Shown piece after piece: positions 12,085 to 26,500 of a DNA stretch of 64,000 nucleotides. The notes beneath the pieces are model-generated. The model worked only from the letters and a program-made list of their open reading frames with translations. It was not told where the DNA came from and did not search any database. Every line of letters begins with the position of its first letter. Within the stretch, counting starts at the first letter, position 1. The DNA comes from Euprymna scolopes (lineage: Eukaryota > Mollusca > Cephalopoda > Sepiida > Sepiolidae): contig CM044489.1 in assembly GCA_024364805.1 (NCBI GenBank), forward strand, positions 114,977,264 through 115,041,263. Reading direction: 5' to 3'. The translations under genes were made by a program, and so were the position numbers.

Positions 12085-13052
12085 AATATTACCAAACACA
12101 AAATAAGTTACTCTTCTACCTATCTAGGTAAGCTTTTTGTGTTTTAACATATTTTAAAGCTGTTTTTCTTAGTTAAAAAAAAAAGAAAAAAAGTTCTACT
12201 GTTTAGTTAGGATAAAAAAAATAATGGCAGCCATAAAGCATTGCACAATAATCCTTGATAATTTCTAAAAAAATTGAAAAAAATACTGGGAGAAACAAAT
12301 CTAATGTTTTCAGTCATACGAATATGTAATGTTCTACCAATATTTTTTTTTTTTGAGCGATTATCAATGATCATCATGCAATGCTTATGATCACCCCCCC
12401 CTCTTTTTTGTTTTGTCTTATCTGAACAGAATGGACACTGTTTTTAAGTATTAAAAAATACTTAAAATATTTTTAAACACAAGTAAAACTTATCTAGGTC
12501 GGTAGGCAAAAGAGTAACTTACCTTGCCTTTGGTAACATTTATTTGTTGCATATTTTATTTTTACCCTTTTTTCTTTTGTTGGCTTTTGTTAAAAATTCG
12601 TGATATCCCCCTTAAAAAAATAAAAGAAATTAATTTGGAATCATTCACCTAAATTTGAACTGTGTGTAAATAGTTAAAACCATTTTACCATAAAAAATAT
12701 TTAAACAATGCTAAAAGCTAACAGAAATGCCTATCATCATTTTTTAGTTCAGCTTGTTAACAATATTATGTGTAGACTATTAACAAACATCTACACATTA
12801 TTTCCTGAAAAGAAGCAAGACATTTGCCAGTTGATACATCATTAACTTAAAACTTGAGATGGATGTATCCTTTTGGTACAAATAGCACACAAGTGCACTT
12901 TAACTAATTGGAAATATTTTATTGTTTTTGTACTCTCATCATAACTCAAAATAAGTTCAGTAAAAACAAGATAACACACCAGAAAATATTACGGAAATAT
13001 TGAATTAATCTAATTTTTTAAATATTTACTATATAGGTAACAATATTTCAAA

Positions 13053-13058
13053 TTTATT
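13053..13058 (-). promoter_or_regulatory. candidate poly(A) signal of the NIPA-like gene
   Basis: AATAAA on the minus strand about 250 bp past the stop codon. The region is very AT-rich, so the hexamer could occur by chance; other AATAAA-like sites lie further downstream. Confidence 0.25.
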
Positions 13059-13309
13059 TTTTTAATTTACTAATAAAATTTAGCAAAAATTACCTTATTT
13101 TTTTTTTTTAGAAAAAGGTAAATTTTTATAATAAAATCAAAGTCCTTAAAGTCTAAAAATTTTGGATTATCGCTTTTCCCTAATATAACTCTTCTGAAAA
13201 TGAAAACAAAGAAATACTTCCTGTTAACTAAAGTGCACTTTTGCCGTACAAACTCCCTACAAATAATGGTTCATGTGATACAAAAAGTTGCAGACAATCA
13301 GTTTTCTGT

Positions 13310-13917
13310 TCAATAATTACTATATTCCTTGACACGCGTTTTGTCTGGAAGTAACGTCTGCCTATCCTCGTGGCACAATGACGTCATCATTTTATCATCG
13401 TGCGTTGAAACGTTTTCAGTTTTTCTCGAACTCGGCAAATTTGCCAAAGTAATATTCATGTCTTTGAATGCATTTAGAAGGAAAATTCCACAGACAATTA
13501 CCAAAAACCCACAAAGGTTTCCGACGATGTCTTCCGGCTTCATGTTGCCCCATTCTTTAAAGAGAACCAATGATGCGATTATAACAGCTGACGTAAAGAA
13601 AACGTAATAAATTGGAGTGACGACCGACGTGTTGAATGTGTCCAGCGATCGATTCAGATAGTTAAGTTGAACGATAATGCAAACAATGACGACAATCACC
13701 AGCAGCCAGGTGAGCCAGCTCAGCAGGACATTGCTCTTGTAAGTCACAGCCTCCTTCAACGAGACTCCGATACCTTTACAACCCATCACGGTAAATGATC
13801 CGAGCAAGGAACAGATTCCTATGTACACTAGAATGTTTGTGTTGCCATATCGAGGGGCGTAGTAGAATATTAGCACCACAGTGGCACCCACGACCAGAAG
13901 GGTGTAGATAATGAAAC
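13310..13917 (-). CDS. NIPA-like terminal exon: helices 5-9 and C-terminal tail
   Basis: The acceptor is tttattctag; the TGA stop is at 13310-13312. The exon completes [11 protein letters not shown] and carries five further hydrophobic helices with family signatures [83 protein letters not shown] roughly 45-residue hydrophilic tail follows ([20 protein letters not shown]), containing an acidic/LL-type sequence that could be a sorting signal; that role is inference. There is no disabling change. GC content is well above the flanking DNA, as expected for conserved coding sequence. Confidence 0.95.
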
Positions 13918-16900
13918 CTAGAATAAACCAAAAAAAAAAAAAAAGGAAAAGATTTTAATGTTTAATTATCAAAGCACAAGGTTTTGAGATGAGGATTGAC
14001 AATTTGTATTAGAGTTATTTGGACACCTTTAGTGTTATTTTTACAATGTTTCGGATGATGTAACCAACTTTTTTTTCAGGTCGAACTCTAGAATCTACAC
14101 AGAATTTCAAACAAAACTTTATTTAATCCACAGGAATAGCAAATTTGAAATTGTATTCTGAAGATTGAACCTTCAAACTCCAAAAGAGTGTCACTTACAA
14201 ATAAATTTTACTAAGTACAATATCTTACACCATGGGTTCCTGCAGATAATTCTAGTTTGATAAGACACTTGTAGAAGGTCTGAGATTACAATCATGGATT
14301 ACAATAGAAAAATGCAAACATGAAAATATGATTAAGCTTAAAGATGGAAAAGAAAAGGACAAGATATTCTAGTAAAAAATATGATAAATTTATAACTTAA
14401 AATATTACAGCATTAAAAATTTTTTTAAATATTCAATTTAACATTATATAATCAATTTTAGGAGCCTTAAACCCAGTTTTTTTATTTCTAGTTGTAAATA
14501 TTATCATTTATTACTAATTATTACTATATATTAATGTNNNNNNNNNNNNNNNNNNNNNNNNNNNNNNNNNNNNNNNNNNNNNNNNNNNNNNNNNNNNNNN
14601 NNNNNNNNNNNNNNNNNNNNNNNNNNNNNNNNNNNNNNNNNNNNNNNNNNNNNNNNNNNNNNNNNNNNNNNNNNNNNNNNNNNNNNNNNNNNNNNNNNNN
14701 NNNNNNNNNNNNNNNNNNNNNNNNNNNNNNNNNNNNNNNNNNNNNNNNNNNNNNNNNNNNNNNNNNNNNNNNNNNNNNNNNNNNNNNNNNNNNNNNNNNN
14801 NNNNNNNNNNNNNNNNNNNNNNNNNNNNNNNNNNNNNNNNNNNNNNNNNNNNNNNNNNNNNNNNNNNNNNNNNNNNNNNNNNNNNNNNNNNNNNNNNNNN
14901 NNNNNNNNNNNNNNNNNNNNNNNNNNNNNNNNNNNNNNNNNNNNNNNNNNNNNNNNNNNNNNNNNNNNNNNNNNNNNNNNNNNNNNNNNNNNNNNNNNNN
15001 NNNNNNNNNNNNNNNNNNNNNNNNNNNNNNNNNNNNNNNNNNNNNNNNNNNNNNNNNNNNNNNNNNNNNNNNNNNNNNNNNNNNNNNNNNNNNNNNNNNN
15101 NNNNNNNNNNNNNNNNNNNNNNNNNNNNNNNNNNNNNNNNNNNNNNNNNNNNNNNNNNNNNNNNNNNNNNNNNNTTTGTTTACTTTGTTTCAATGCGGGT
15201 CAGTTTTCGCTTCCACAAGATGATGGTGGGGGGAAACTGGCACCCCATCAAAAGAGGATTGTCCAGATTGAATAGCAATTGTCTGATATAAGGAGTTTAG
15301 CCCCACATTGATCAAAGCTTGTGAATGTTCCGGGCGCGATGCCGAGAACAGTGTTAGCTTTGAATTAGTTTGGCTTTTTATACGAAAAAGCCCAATCAAT
15401 ACGTGAGAAGCCAAAATAGCAATAATTTTATAAAAGCCGCTGTAAGTAAATCTAGATGCTACGCGCTTTCCCAAATCCTAGATATTATCTAGCGGGTATA
15501 TAAACAGTTGTAAGCGATAGTAACCCCTCCGGGAGCATCGGCGAAAAAAGCCTTTGCGAAACATACATGAAATGATGACACACATTTTGCCTTTTATATA
15601 TATACTAGCGAGGGGTACCCGGCGTTGCCCAGGTGTTTAGAGGTGTGTGTGGAAACTCCGGGGGTGGGGGAGGTTAAAAAAAAAAAGTAAGTATGAGGAT
15701 CGAGCCCGAATCGTTGAGGCAAAGTTGTAAATTAAAGTGTGAAAAAAAAAAAAGTGCAACGTTAACGATTGCCCCACCGCGAGATGCTAACGGAAACACG
15801 TTTGAATGTATTTAATTACTTGGATTTGACAGGTGCCCGTTTTAATGAGTTAATGAGGTCAAGTTTGACTGCGGGATTTTTATTTTCCCCAACATGTTAT
15901 AGGATAAAGACTAACCCACATGCGGCGAGTGACAAATGTTAAATATTTATCTTCCCGAAATCAAGCAAATTAAATAGACAGGCAAGCTTCATTATTAACT
16001 GTGAGATATTACGATTTATATGTGATATAAAAAGTTTTAAAAAGTTGTGAAGCGACCGACCGCTTCTCTGAAAAAAAGCCTTTTGTAGGCATACAGAAAA
16101 AGCGAACACACATACATACATTTTCGCTTTTATATTTATAGATATTAGTGGGGGGGAGAGGTACCCGGCGTTGCCCAGGTGTTTGGAAGTGTGTGTGGTT
16201 TTGGGTAAATCAAAACTCCGAGGAGGGGGGAGGGGGTTAAAATAAAAAAAAAGTTTTGGTAGGTGAGTATGAGGATCGAACCCGAACCCTTGAGGCAAGG
16301 TTGGAAATTAAAGTGTGAAAAAAAAAGTGTGCGCCTTTAACCATTGACCCACCATGAGATACTAACGGAAACATGTTTGAATTTATTTAATTACTTAGAT
16401 TTGGCAGGTACACGTTTTAATGACAAGGAGGTCAACTTTGACTGCGGGATAGTATTTCATTTACTGTGGAAAGCTTTTTTATTTTTGTTTCCCCAAGATG
16501 TTGGTGGGGGGGGGGGCAGCTTCCCTTGTCCAATTTGAATAGCAATTGTTTGATATAAGGAAAATATTTCCACATTGATCAAATCTGATTGCTTTCAGAC
16601 ATTTCCGCCGATAGACGGAAAATACTGCCAGAATTAGTGTCGCTTTTATTATAGGAAAAAGACTAATCCACATGCGACGAACGACAAATGTTGAATATTT
16701 ATCTTCCCGAAGTCAAGCAAATTAAATAGACAGGCAAGCTCCGTTGTTAACCTGGAGATATTATAATTTCTATGTGATATAAAAAGTTTTAAGAAGTTGT
16801 GAGCCGACCGACCGCTTCTCTGAAAAAAGCCTTTCTTGGACATACACAAAAAGCGAACACATATTTGCGCTTTTATATATATAGACTAGCGGGGGGAGGG

Positions 16901-19900
16901 GGTACCCGGCGTTGCCCGAGTGTTTGGAGGGGGTAGGGGTGTTAATGAAAACCTAAGAATAAGTGAAGTAAAAAAAGAAAACATAAAAACGAACGTTAAA
17001 ACTTAAGCGGGGGGTACCCGGGGGAGGGGGTGTGTGAAAATTAACTTTATAGTTAAATATTTAGAGATTTAAAGAATCAGGAATTTAATACGGAATTGGT
17101 AATTGTATTGGAATCAGAGAAATATTGGAATCGTCTCATTCCTAATTGATACTGCTAAATTTTGCTTGGAACAACTACATTTAATATTTGTAATTGGATA
17201 ATTTTCTTTTGCCATTCCTTTTGAGATCATTTTTCTTTTACAAGAAAGACTCCCCACTTGATACTACTTTTGTAAAAACCTGCTTGTAAATATACTAATT
17301 AATATTGGCCCCTCAAGAGCAAAAGAGAGTGTTAAAAATTATGATAGATCAAAATTTATTAAATTTAATCTCAAATCACATTCCTCTTTGCACATTCCTT
17401 TTTACTTTTGGAATACCTTATTGCTTGATTTGTATCAAGTATCAATTAAGTCATCACTCATACTTCTTAAAAAACATTTAAATTTAAAAATTCTACACTA
17501 ATTTTATAATTGAGTCTTTTTTTTTTTACACTTTGATGGTATATCCCAATGATAATAATGAACCAATCAGGTATCAGAATAGCTGTATAAAATATACTGA
17601 ATCTCTTTGAATTTTTTTTCAGTTCTAGTTTTTGCTTTGACATAAGAAGAGGACCACTGTTGATCCTGACTGAATTAATACGACCATTCTTTAATTGGAA
17701 TTCTTTACATTTCAAAATTCCTCTGACTGAATTGATACAGCTAAATTTTGCTTGAGACAACCACATTTAATATTTACAATTGGATAATTTGCTTTTCTTT
17801 ATGATAGTTATTTTTTTTTGCCACTCATTTTTGGAGCATTTTTCTGTTACAAGAACAACGTTAAAAAAAGTTATACGCCCAGTAATCATCTTTACATTGA
17901 TAGATGCCAATTAAATTTAATTTTAGGTTGTGGTCAATGAAACTTTGGGAATATTTAAGAATACAGATTGAAACATTTGAAGGAAAAAAATAAAAATCAC
18001 CATTTAAGATGACAGATTTTGATTTTCTAGTGACAACATGTCACAAGAAAAAACAAAGAAAAAAACAAACTTTACATGCATGAAGTTGTATCAAAGCAGC
18101 TATTTTTAATTTTTCAATAAATTAATGTCTATTTAAAAATAAAAAATTCTGCGTGGTGGGTTGTGTGTGTGCCAGCACTAACCCTATTTGGGTTTAACCG
18201 GCTTCTTCCAAAGGAGGAAGTTTTATAGAAGTGTGAAATTCACTAGCAGTCCCCAGTTGCATGTATATCCCTGTCAGGGGAGATAATGACATTAGGTTTT
18301 TGCAACTCTTGCAGGGAGGTATCGATGTCCTCTGACATATAGCGCCTGGAATTCCCAAATTGGTCACCCATTTTAGTAATGACCAGGATCAACGTTGCTT
18401 AACTTTGGTGATCTGACAGGAACCGGGGTCAATATGATTATGCCATTGGCTTCTTAAGTTACAAATTTTAATTCAAATTCACACAACATTTACACAGAGG
18501 AAAAAACAAATCTATACATCTATAAAAGTGAACATGTCTGTATCTGTCTGTGTGTGTACATTTCCCTATGCAATAACTCTGTCAATTTTCTACAGACTCG
18601 AAATTTGATATACAAGGTACTGAGATTTGGGAAAATCGATGTGATCGGTTTTCGGCCAGAAATTTTGCAATTAAGGGGTCAAAGTTCAACGATTTGACCT
18701 TTGAGAACTCTACCAAACTCCTCCGACAATTTTGGGTCTAAACACTTGACATTTTAGATATAGGTTCCTTGGACATGGATCTAAGTTAATAACTTGATTT
18801 GAGCCGAAAACAATAAATGTTAAGGGGTCGTAATAGGGGTCAAAGTTAAAAAAATTGACCGCTTTTTTTTTTTTTTTTTGCCCAACATACACCTCCAAAT
18901 ACCCGGGCAACGCCGGGCACCCATGCTAATATCTAATAAAATGATAGTTTTCTTTCTCTTACCTGGTTGTTTCAGCTTATCTTCAAGTTCGGCCATATTG
19001 GCCACTTCTTGTTCCTTAGGTGAGTGGATAACCATAATAGTCGAACCAATGATGGCCAAACCACAGCCGACTTTGCCAAGAAGATTGAGACGTTCTTTTA
19101 ACACCCGGGAAGACAACAAAGCACTGACAAAAATAAATTTTTAAAAATAACAAAAAAAAATTAATTTGTATTATTCTGACTACTATTCTCGAATTCAGTG
19201 CTATTTTCATAACATTTCGGTCTAATTCACTTGCAACCTTCTTCAGATATATCTTGTATGCATGTGTGTGTGTGGGGGGTATGTGTGTGTATATATATAG
19301 TAATAATGGGCAGTGATTTATAGTGATAAGTAATAAGATTGTACCTCAAAAAAATAAAAAAGTTTAAGGCTCCTAAAATTCATGCCAAAATATCCATGGA
19401 TAAAGTACTTGGTAAAATTTGGTCATAAATGACACTCTTGTAGATTGAAACTTCGATCTTCAGTGCAGACAACATTCAAAATACAGGACTTCTATACAGT
19501 CATAGCTGATGTAATGATAGCATGATATCCTCATGGATTGAATAATGGATTCCGTTTAAAATTCTGTGCAGATTCCAGAGTTTGAAAAGATACACCTAAA
19601 GAAGGTCAGAGGTTACATAGATCAAAATGTTGCAAAAATAACCCTCAAGATGAGAACAGTAGTCCAAAGAATTCAAATAATAATTACATGTATTAATTAT
19701 ATAAATATACAAAAAAAAACTTATATTTCTGTTTAATTGTAAGGAAAGCGAGTTTCTTTCTTATAAACAAGCTATGTGTTAAACCAAGTCTCCAACCATT
19801 TTTAATGGTCCAATTAAATTATATAATTATGTTTCGCAGGTCAAGAGATCAAAATAGGTACCTGGCTTCTATAATGAAAGCAAGAATAGAATAATTGACA

Positions 19901-21926
19901 TCTGGCAAGTCAGAAAGTGACTTCAGTAAATAAAGGGAAATTAAGAATCTGACGTCACCTTCCCACTCCGCCAGAGGTACATTGTGGCCTCTTTCCTGGC
20001 AGGTTTCAAAGCATGTAGACACAGTAAATACAATATTTTTGACATATTAAAAGGAGTATAACCACAAAGATTTGGGCAATTATATTTAAAATTATGGGTA
20101 ATAAGAACTAACCAATCAGATGCCAGAACTGAATCTTTTTTAATTCTTCTTTCATAGCTTTTCAGCTTGATATGAGAAGACCACTACGCTATGCTGATCC
20201 AGACTGGTTGATTCTTTATTTGATAAAGCTTCTCTGACTATTGCCATTTTTTTTTCTTGCTTGAGACAATTACATTTTTTCTATTTAAAGAATGGCTCTA
20301 CACACAAGAGTGTTCATCCAAAAACCTCAATGGAGATGAAGATGATGTGATAGTCTGCGATGAAATTGGCCATGGCTAGTCTTTCTCTCCCTCTCTTAAC
20401 CCAGTGAATAACTTTATGCACATCTCTTTGATTTTTGTATAGGTCTTATGTGTTCCTTGTGCAAATAAATCTTCAATCAAAAAGAAATTCACTGTTTTTT
20501 CTGTTAATCGATCAAGGGTAGTAACTAAACAAGACAATACACGTCCCAGCAACAATGTCATAAAGCTTATCCATATATTCAGACATGTGACACTGTTAAA
20601 ACCTCTAAAAATGCTTGAAAAATTCAAAATATTATGCATACATTTGTTGCAATACTGATCTGCTAAATAATTTACTTATTATTCTTAGATAATATTTAAT
20701 ACAAAAATATACAAATCTTTTATTAATTGGATAAAAAATGCAGCCATTTTGTTGGTTGTAATATTAATCTATAAAATAATATAGGTGTTTGTCTAGATTT
20801 CCCCAGTGTTACAGATTTGTTCCTAGTCTAGGGGTAATGAACACCGCAAACATATCAATGAAAAATAAAAGAGTAAAAAAAAGATAATTTGAAAAGAAAA
20901 ACAATTTTTTATTAACAAAGAAAAAGAGAAACAAAATCAAAAAATAGTAAAGAAAACGAATGTTTATAATCGACAGTGTAAGGGAAATAACTCTGTTTTC
21001 TAGTTATTTCCCTTTTTCAATGTTTTTATAGTAATGTTTGTTTTTATCTTTACACATAAAATGCTTTTGGTCAAATATAATTCAGAAAAATCTATATTCA
21101 CCAGTTTTTGATGAAAGAGATTTTTCTCTGTATCTTGTTTGGTTCGCCTGTTATTTTAACGACTCGAGTTTTCTTGTGTTTTCCTTTGGTCGGAGTTATA
21201 ATAGGTTATATAAAAGGTTGCCTCTCATTGAGTCCCAACGTCGTGTTATAACTGAGTTATAAATAACGCTCGTTCGCTATTTATAGCGATCACTAGAGAA
21301 GGTTCACAAACAAACAGTTTAGAGTGTTTTTTGTTCCATATTTTGAAAATCTCCAGAGACGCTAATTTAAACGTTTTATATTCAAATTCTTAAGTAATAC
21401 TTTTTGTGTTATTTTATATATAATCTTTTATTGTTATTTCTTTTTAATTAAGTAATTTATTATTTTTATTATTTTATTCTTATTATGTTATTATTTGAAT
21501 AATTAATATTATCTTTTGTGTAATAAATCATAATTTCTTCATATCAAAGAAGAAAATGTATCATCCCATGACACCAGATATTAAAAAAACAAAGAAAAAT
21601 CTGTATGATTTATGTACTCATGACAGAACGAAAATATTATATTCCAAAAATCATAAATTGATCAAGAAAATCATTTATACGTGATTAATAGAAATTCGTA
21701 GGTATTACAAAATAAATCTAATAAGTATGAATTATTGTTGAGTTATTTCCTTTTACTTCTTGATTTTTTTTTTAAATGGCAGATTCTTGATGAGCTGTTC
21801 TACTTAAGTTAACAAATTTACCGAATTTCCATTACTAACGATTACTATATTGTCCAATTGAGTACTGTACACGGTTTAACTCTTATCCTCGAGTGGCCTC
21901 TGGGCCTTGATAAGTGGAGATGCCTA

Positions 21927-21974
<48 letters not shown>

Positions 21975-23516
21975 AGATATTACAATACTCAGAAAACTTG
22001 ATTTTCTTATTTCAAAATTAAACTACTTGATTAATTAATATAATTTTTGGAATATGATATTTTTATTTTGTTTGTGGGTACATACATCATATAGATTTTT
22101 ATTTTTAATTTTAAATATAGGGAAAATTCTGGACAAGAACCTTTCTTTTTTTTTTTGTAGTTATTAAATATTACAAACAACAAAATGACTGCATTTTGGA
22201 TACAATTAATAAAGAATTTGTGAATTTTCAATATAGACGGAATTCTAGACAAGAACCAAAAAATATCCCCTATAACGGTAGCTGCACATGTAATCATGAA
22301 GCAAGTGTTGCGCAAGCTCAAACCACACCTCTCCTGAATTGGCAAAGCTCAAGTCCAGTGGCAGGAAGTGCTAGACGACTGAAAACAATGCCGAGATAAG
22401 CGGAGAGCACATACAGCAGATGGAATTCCAAATGGTCACCCATTTTAGTACTGACCAAGCTCAACATTGCTTAACTTCAGTAATCTAACGGGAACCTATG
22501 TGTCGGCATGAATTATGCCATATTTGTAACGTACAGGATGAACAAAATAGGAGCAAAAGTTGATCCTGGTATGCATTGAATAGAACTTACCTGACCAAAA
22601 CACTGAGGGCTCCTAATGGTGTCACAAGTGTTGCAGGCGCAAATGCATAAGCTGCAAAATTTGCAAATTCCCCAAGTGTCACTGAAAAATATAAACGCAT
22701 GAAACCAATTAGAGTGATTTCTTTTCTTGGCTAAACATTAGTTACAAACAAAACCTGTGGAAATTGCATGGAATGAGAAATATATTTAATCAATAAATAC
22801 GTTTCAATAAAGCTGATATTTTTTTAGCTAACACAAAAAATTAGTTTTTAAGACAGAAAAACCAATAGCGCGCAGTAAATATGAGTTTATTATCATTCCT
22901 ATGAAAATAGTGTCTGTTGTATTTTAGATATCGAACAGACCTAAATGAGATAAATTAATAAGTACTAAAAAATATTCAGAAAGTGATATTGTGCTACATA
23001 GTTTAATACAAATAATAAAGTCACATTGTAAGAGACAATCTTTAATTTACTTCTTCTTGGCAGACAATGTTTTTTTTTATTTTTGCCCTGTTTCTTTCAA
23101 ATGTTCCGTTTTATGTAAGGTTTTGCTGACTTTCTTTGGTGAAGAACTGCTATACGTCGAAGTTACTACCAGTTCCTTTCTCACACCATTGCAATAATCA
23201 TATATTATTATAATGATATTCAAAAACGAGGTTACATCAAAGGCATGTTGCGCTCATATTCTTGTCCAGAGTTGCTAGTTTGACCTTTTTAAAAAAAAAT
23301 TTGGCCTTTTTTAAAGCGGTTTAGCCTTCAAAAATTGTATTTGGCCTTATTTTAACATGTAATGTACAGACTAACTAAGGAAGGAACAAGCAGAATATTA
23401 TATAGAATTAGTCATCAATCAAATTCGGGTTTTCACACAAAAGAATTTAGAAAATAATTTTTTAGAATGTTTAATTCATTCAATATTTCCAAATATTCAG
23501 ATACATTATTATTCAC

Positions 23517-23564
<48 letters not shown>

Positions 23565-26500
23565 TATTTAATATAATATGTATTTATTTATACATATATA
23601 AATATCTATCCTGTCACACAAAAGTTAGCAATTAAAAAAATTGCTGGCAGAAACCATTTCAAGTGTTTAACTAATTTGGTTTTCAGTTTATTTAATGCAG
23701 AATCCAGTAATAAAAAACTGGAAGAACTGGGTTTTTTTTTTTTTGTTTTTTTTACACAGTGGTCACCACTTATCAAGACCCGGAAGCCACTCAGGGATAA
23801 GGGTTATTGCAAGTACATTACGTTAGTGTGGAGATTTGATGAAGTGTTTACTTAAGGGGGTGGTTCATTAGGAATTTATTAACGTTGGACTTGAACACAT
23901 CCAAGTTGTAGTCAGGTGGGAAGCAGGAAGATGGAACAGAGTTCCACAGGCGTGCAGTTCTAAGAAAGAAGCTTTGTTCATGGAATCCACGTTTTGATTT
24001 AGGCACAGATAAAGAATGGGGGAAATTTTTCAGAGTGGATTCGGCTAGACGGGTGTTTTTCGTGAAGGATTGGCAAGGGGGGAACCAGAGATTGGAGTTC
24101 AGACGAGCACCTGCCATGGAAATAATGATAAAATAAGGATAGGCTCGCAACGTCTCTTCTGTGGGAGAGAGGTTGCAGGGTAGAGAAAAGGGCATCCCCC
24201 ACTAAGTCACAAAGTCTATTTTGTACTCTGTCAAGGCAGGATAGGCTGTTTTTAGCAGCTCCTGCCCAGATATGGCAGCAGTACTCCATCCTTGGACGTA
24301 CTTGGCTTTTATATAGATAGAGAATTGCATCAGTAGTGAGATATCTTCTGGAGCGGTAGAAGGATCCCACCATCTTTCCAGCGACCTTGGCAACAGATTT
24401 GATGTACATGTTCCATTTCAGATCAGGAGTGAAGGTCAAACCCAGAAGCTTGTCAAAACACGGGGCCTCACCCAGACGAGAGCCATCCATCACAATTGAT
24501 ACCAGATGGGGATCAGAGTGTTGATGATGTAAGGATAGGAGTTTGGTTTTAGATGCATTAAAGGTAACCAGCCACGTCTTCCCCCACTGTACCACTCGCT
24601 CGAGATCAGAGGAGAGAGAATCAGAGAGAGCTTTGTCATTTACAGCCTTTGATGTGTTGCCGTAGATGGTCGTGTCATCAGCATAGATGTCAACGAATGA
24701 TTTAAGTATGTGTTTAGGGAGGTCATTGATGTAGATCAGGAAGAGAGTTGGGCCCAGGATTGACCCCTGAGGGACTCCAGCATTAATACTGCAGGCCTCT
24801 GATTTTTGTTCATCGACCACTACTCTTATGAGCCTATCGGAGAGAAATGATTTAATGATTGAAAAAACATTTCCAGTTATACCATAGCTGGAAATCTTGT
24901 GAAGTAGACCCTTATGCCATACCTTGTCGAAGGCTTTTGATATGTCAAGAGCAATTGCCCTAGAAAGGAAGCCTTTGTCAAGAGATTCACTAATCCTGTG
25001 AGATATAACCGTCAGCACATCTGCGGTAGATCTTGCAGAGCGGAAACCATATTGTGTGTCACTAAGAAGGTTGTTTCTGCTGAGGTGGTTGACTATTTCT
25101 CTATTTAATATGGATTCCAGCAACTTACTCATAACACACAGGAGACTTATTGGTCTGTACTGAGAGGGAGATGACTTATCACCTGAATTCTTAAATACAG
25201 GGCAAACTGATGAGGTCTTCCAGGGAGTCGGAAAGCACTTCTCCTTAAGGCAGCGCTTAAATAGTTTCGTAAGTATGGGAGCAAGTTCTGGTTGAAGCTT
25301 TTTTAACACTATAATTGGGATGCCGTCAGGGCCAGTTGCTTTACTGGAATCAAGGTTCTTGATTAGCTTGGCGACCTCATGCACGGATATTTGTATGTTA
25401 CCTAGCATGTTCTGTGTTATAGGAGGAAATATGGGGAGTTGATGGCCTTCGTCGCATAGGGTAGAATTAGCTGCAAAGTTCTTTGCAAATAGTTTGGGCT
25501 TGTCTGATGCTGACGAGATGACCTCTGGTCCATTGATAATGGTTGGGATAGAACGCACACTTCTGTTCAGGATCCTATTTGTTATTTGCCAAAATTGGCA
25601 GGAACCAAGCCGCTGATCAGCTACCTTGGGTTTAACAGACTGGGCATATAGCTCTCTTGCATTTTTTATTACTCTTTTACAGTGGTTGCTGGCAGTGCTG
25701 AAAGCAGCTTTAGTTTCCGTGCATCTATTACGTTGGTAGCTATGGAAAAAGTGATTTCTGTGCGCGATAGCAGCAGCACATTCTGGGGAGAACCATGGTT
25801 GGCTGTTAGGTTTTTGTTGGAATTTTTTAGATGGTATGAATTGGTCTATGCCTAAAATTAACCATTCGGTCAGATCTGATACTATAGAGGACACTTCCTT
25901 TTTAAACATGGAGTGCAGAGGTAAATCAGATATGAATGTACGGAAGCTATCCCAGTCAGCCATAGAGTATCGGTATACAGTACGGTGGAGGGGTACGTCA
26001 GGGGACTTATTACATTTCGTTTTTATCTTAACTGATACAACTGAGTGGTCGGAGGATCCTAGAGGAGAATGAACGGAACATGAACATAGCTCAGGGGAAG
26101 TTGAGAGAAAAAGGTCTAGGAGGCTTGCATATTGACCGGGTGTATCGGGCACACGGGTGGGTTCGCGAACAATCTGAGTGAGGTCATAAGCAATGGCAAA
26201 ATCATGACAAAACCTCCCCTCATCGTCTGTCTTATTTGAATGGGTTAGCCATTCCACGTTATGGACGTTGAAGCCACCACAGATGTGAATGTTAGCCGAG
26301 GGATGTGCAGACAGGATGTGGTCTATTTTCTCAGATATGCTCTTAAAGATAGTAACTCCGCTGCTGTGGGGCCGATAGAGGGCAAATATAAATGCAGTTG
26401 TGTTAGCAAGTGCAACCTGGAAGCACATATAGGGTAAGTTAGGATCTTCTCTAGAGATATCCCTGCCACATGGGAAGCCATCTTTAATGTAGGCACATAT

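Larger units (their letters stand above)
10593..13052. other. AT-rich DNA downstream of the NIPA-like gene
   Basis: No gene recognised. It holds three AT-type microsatellites and poly(A)/poly(T) runs. Confidence 0.5.

Noticed and set aside
14531-15223. Long open frames across 14531-15223
   Set aside because: Artefact of the N gap.
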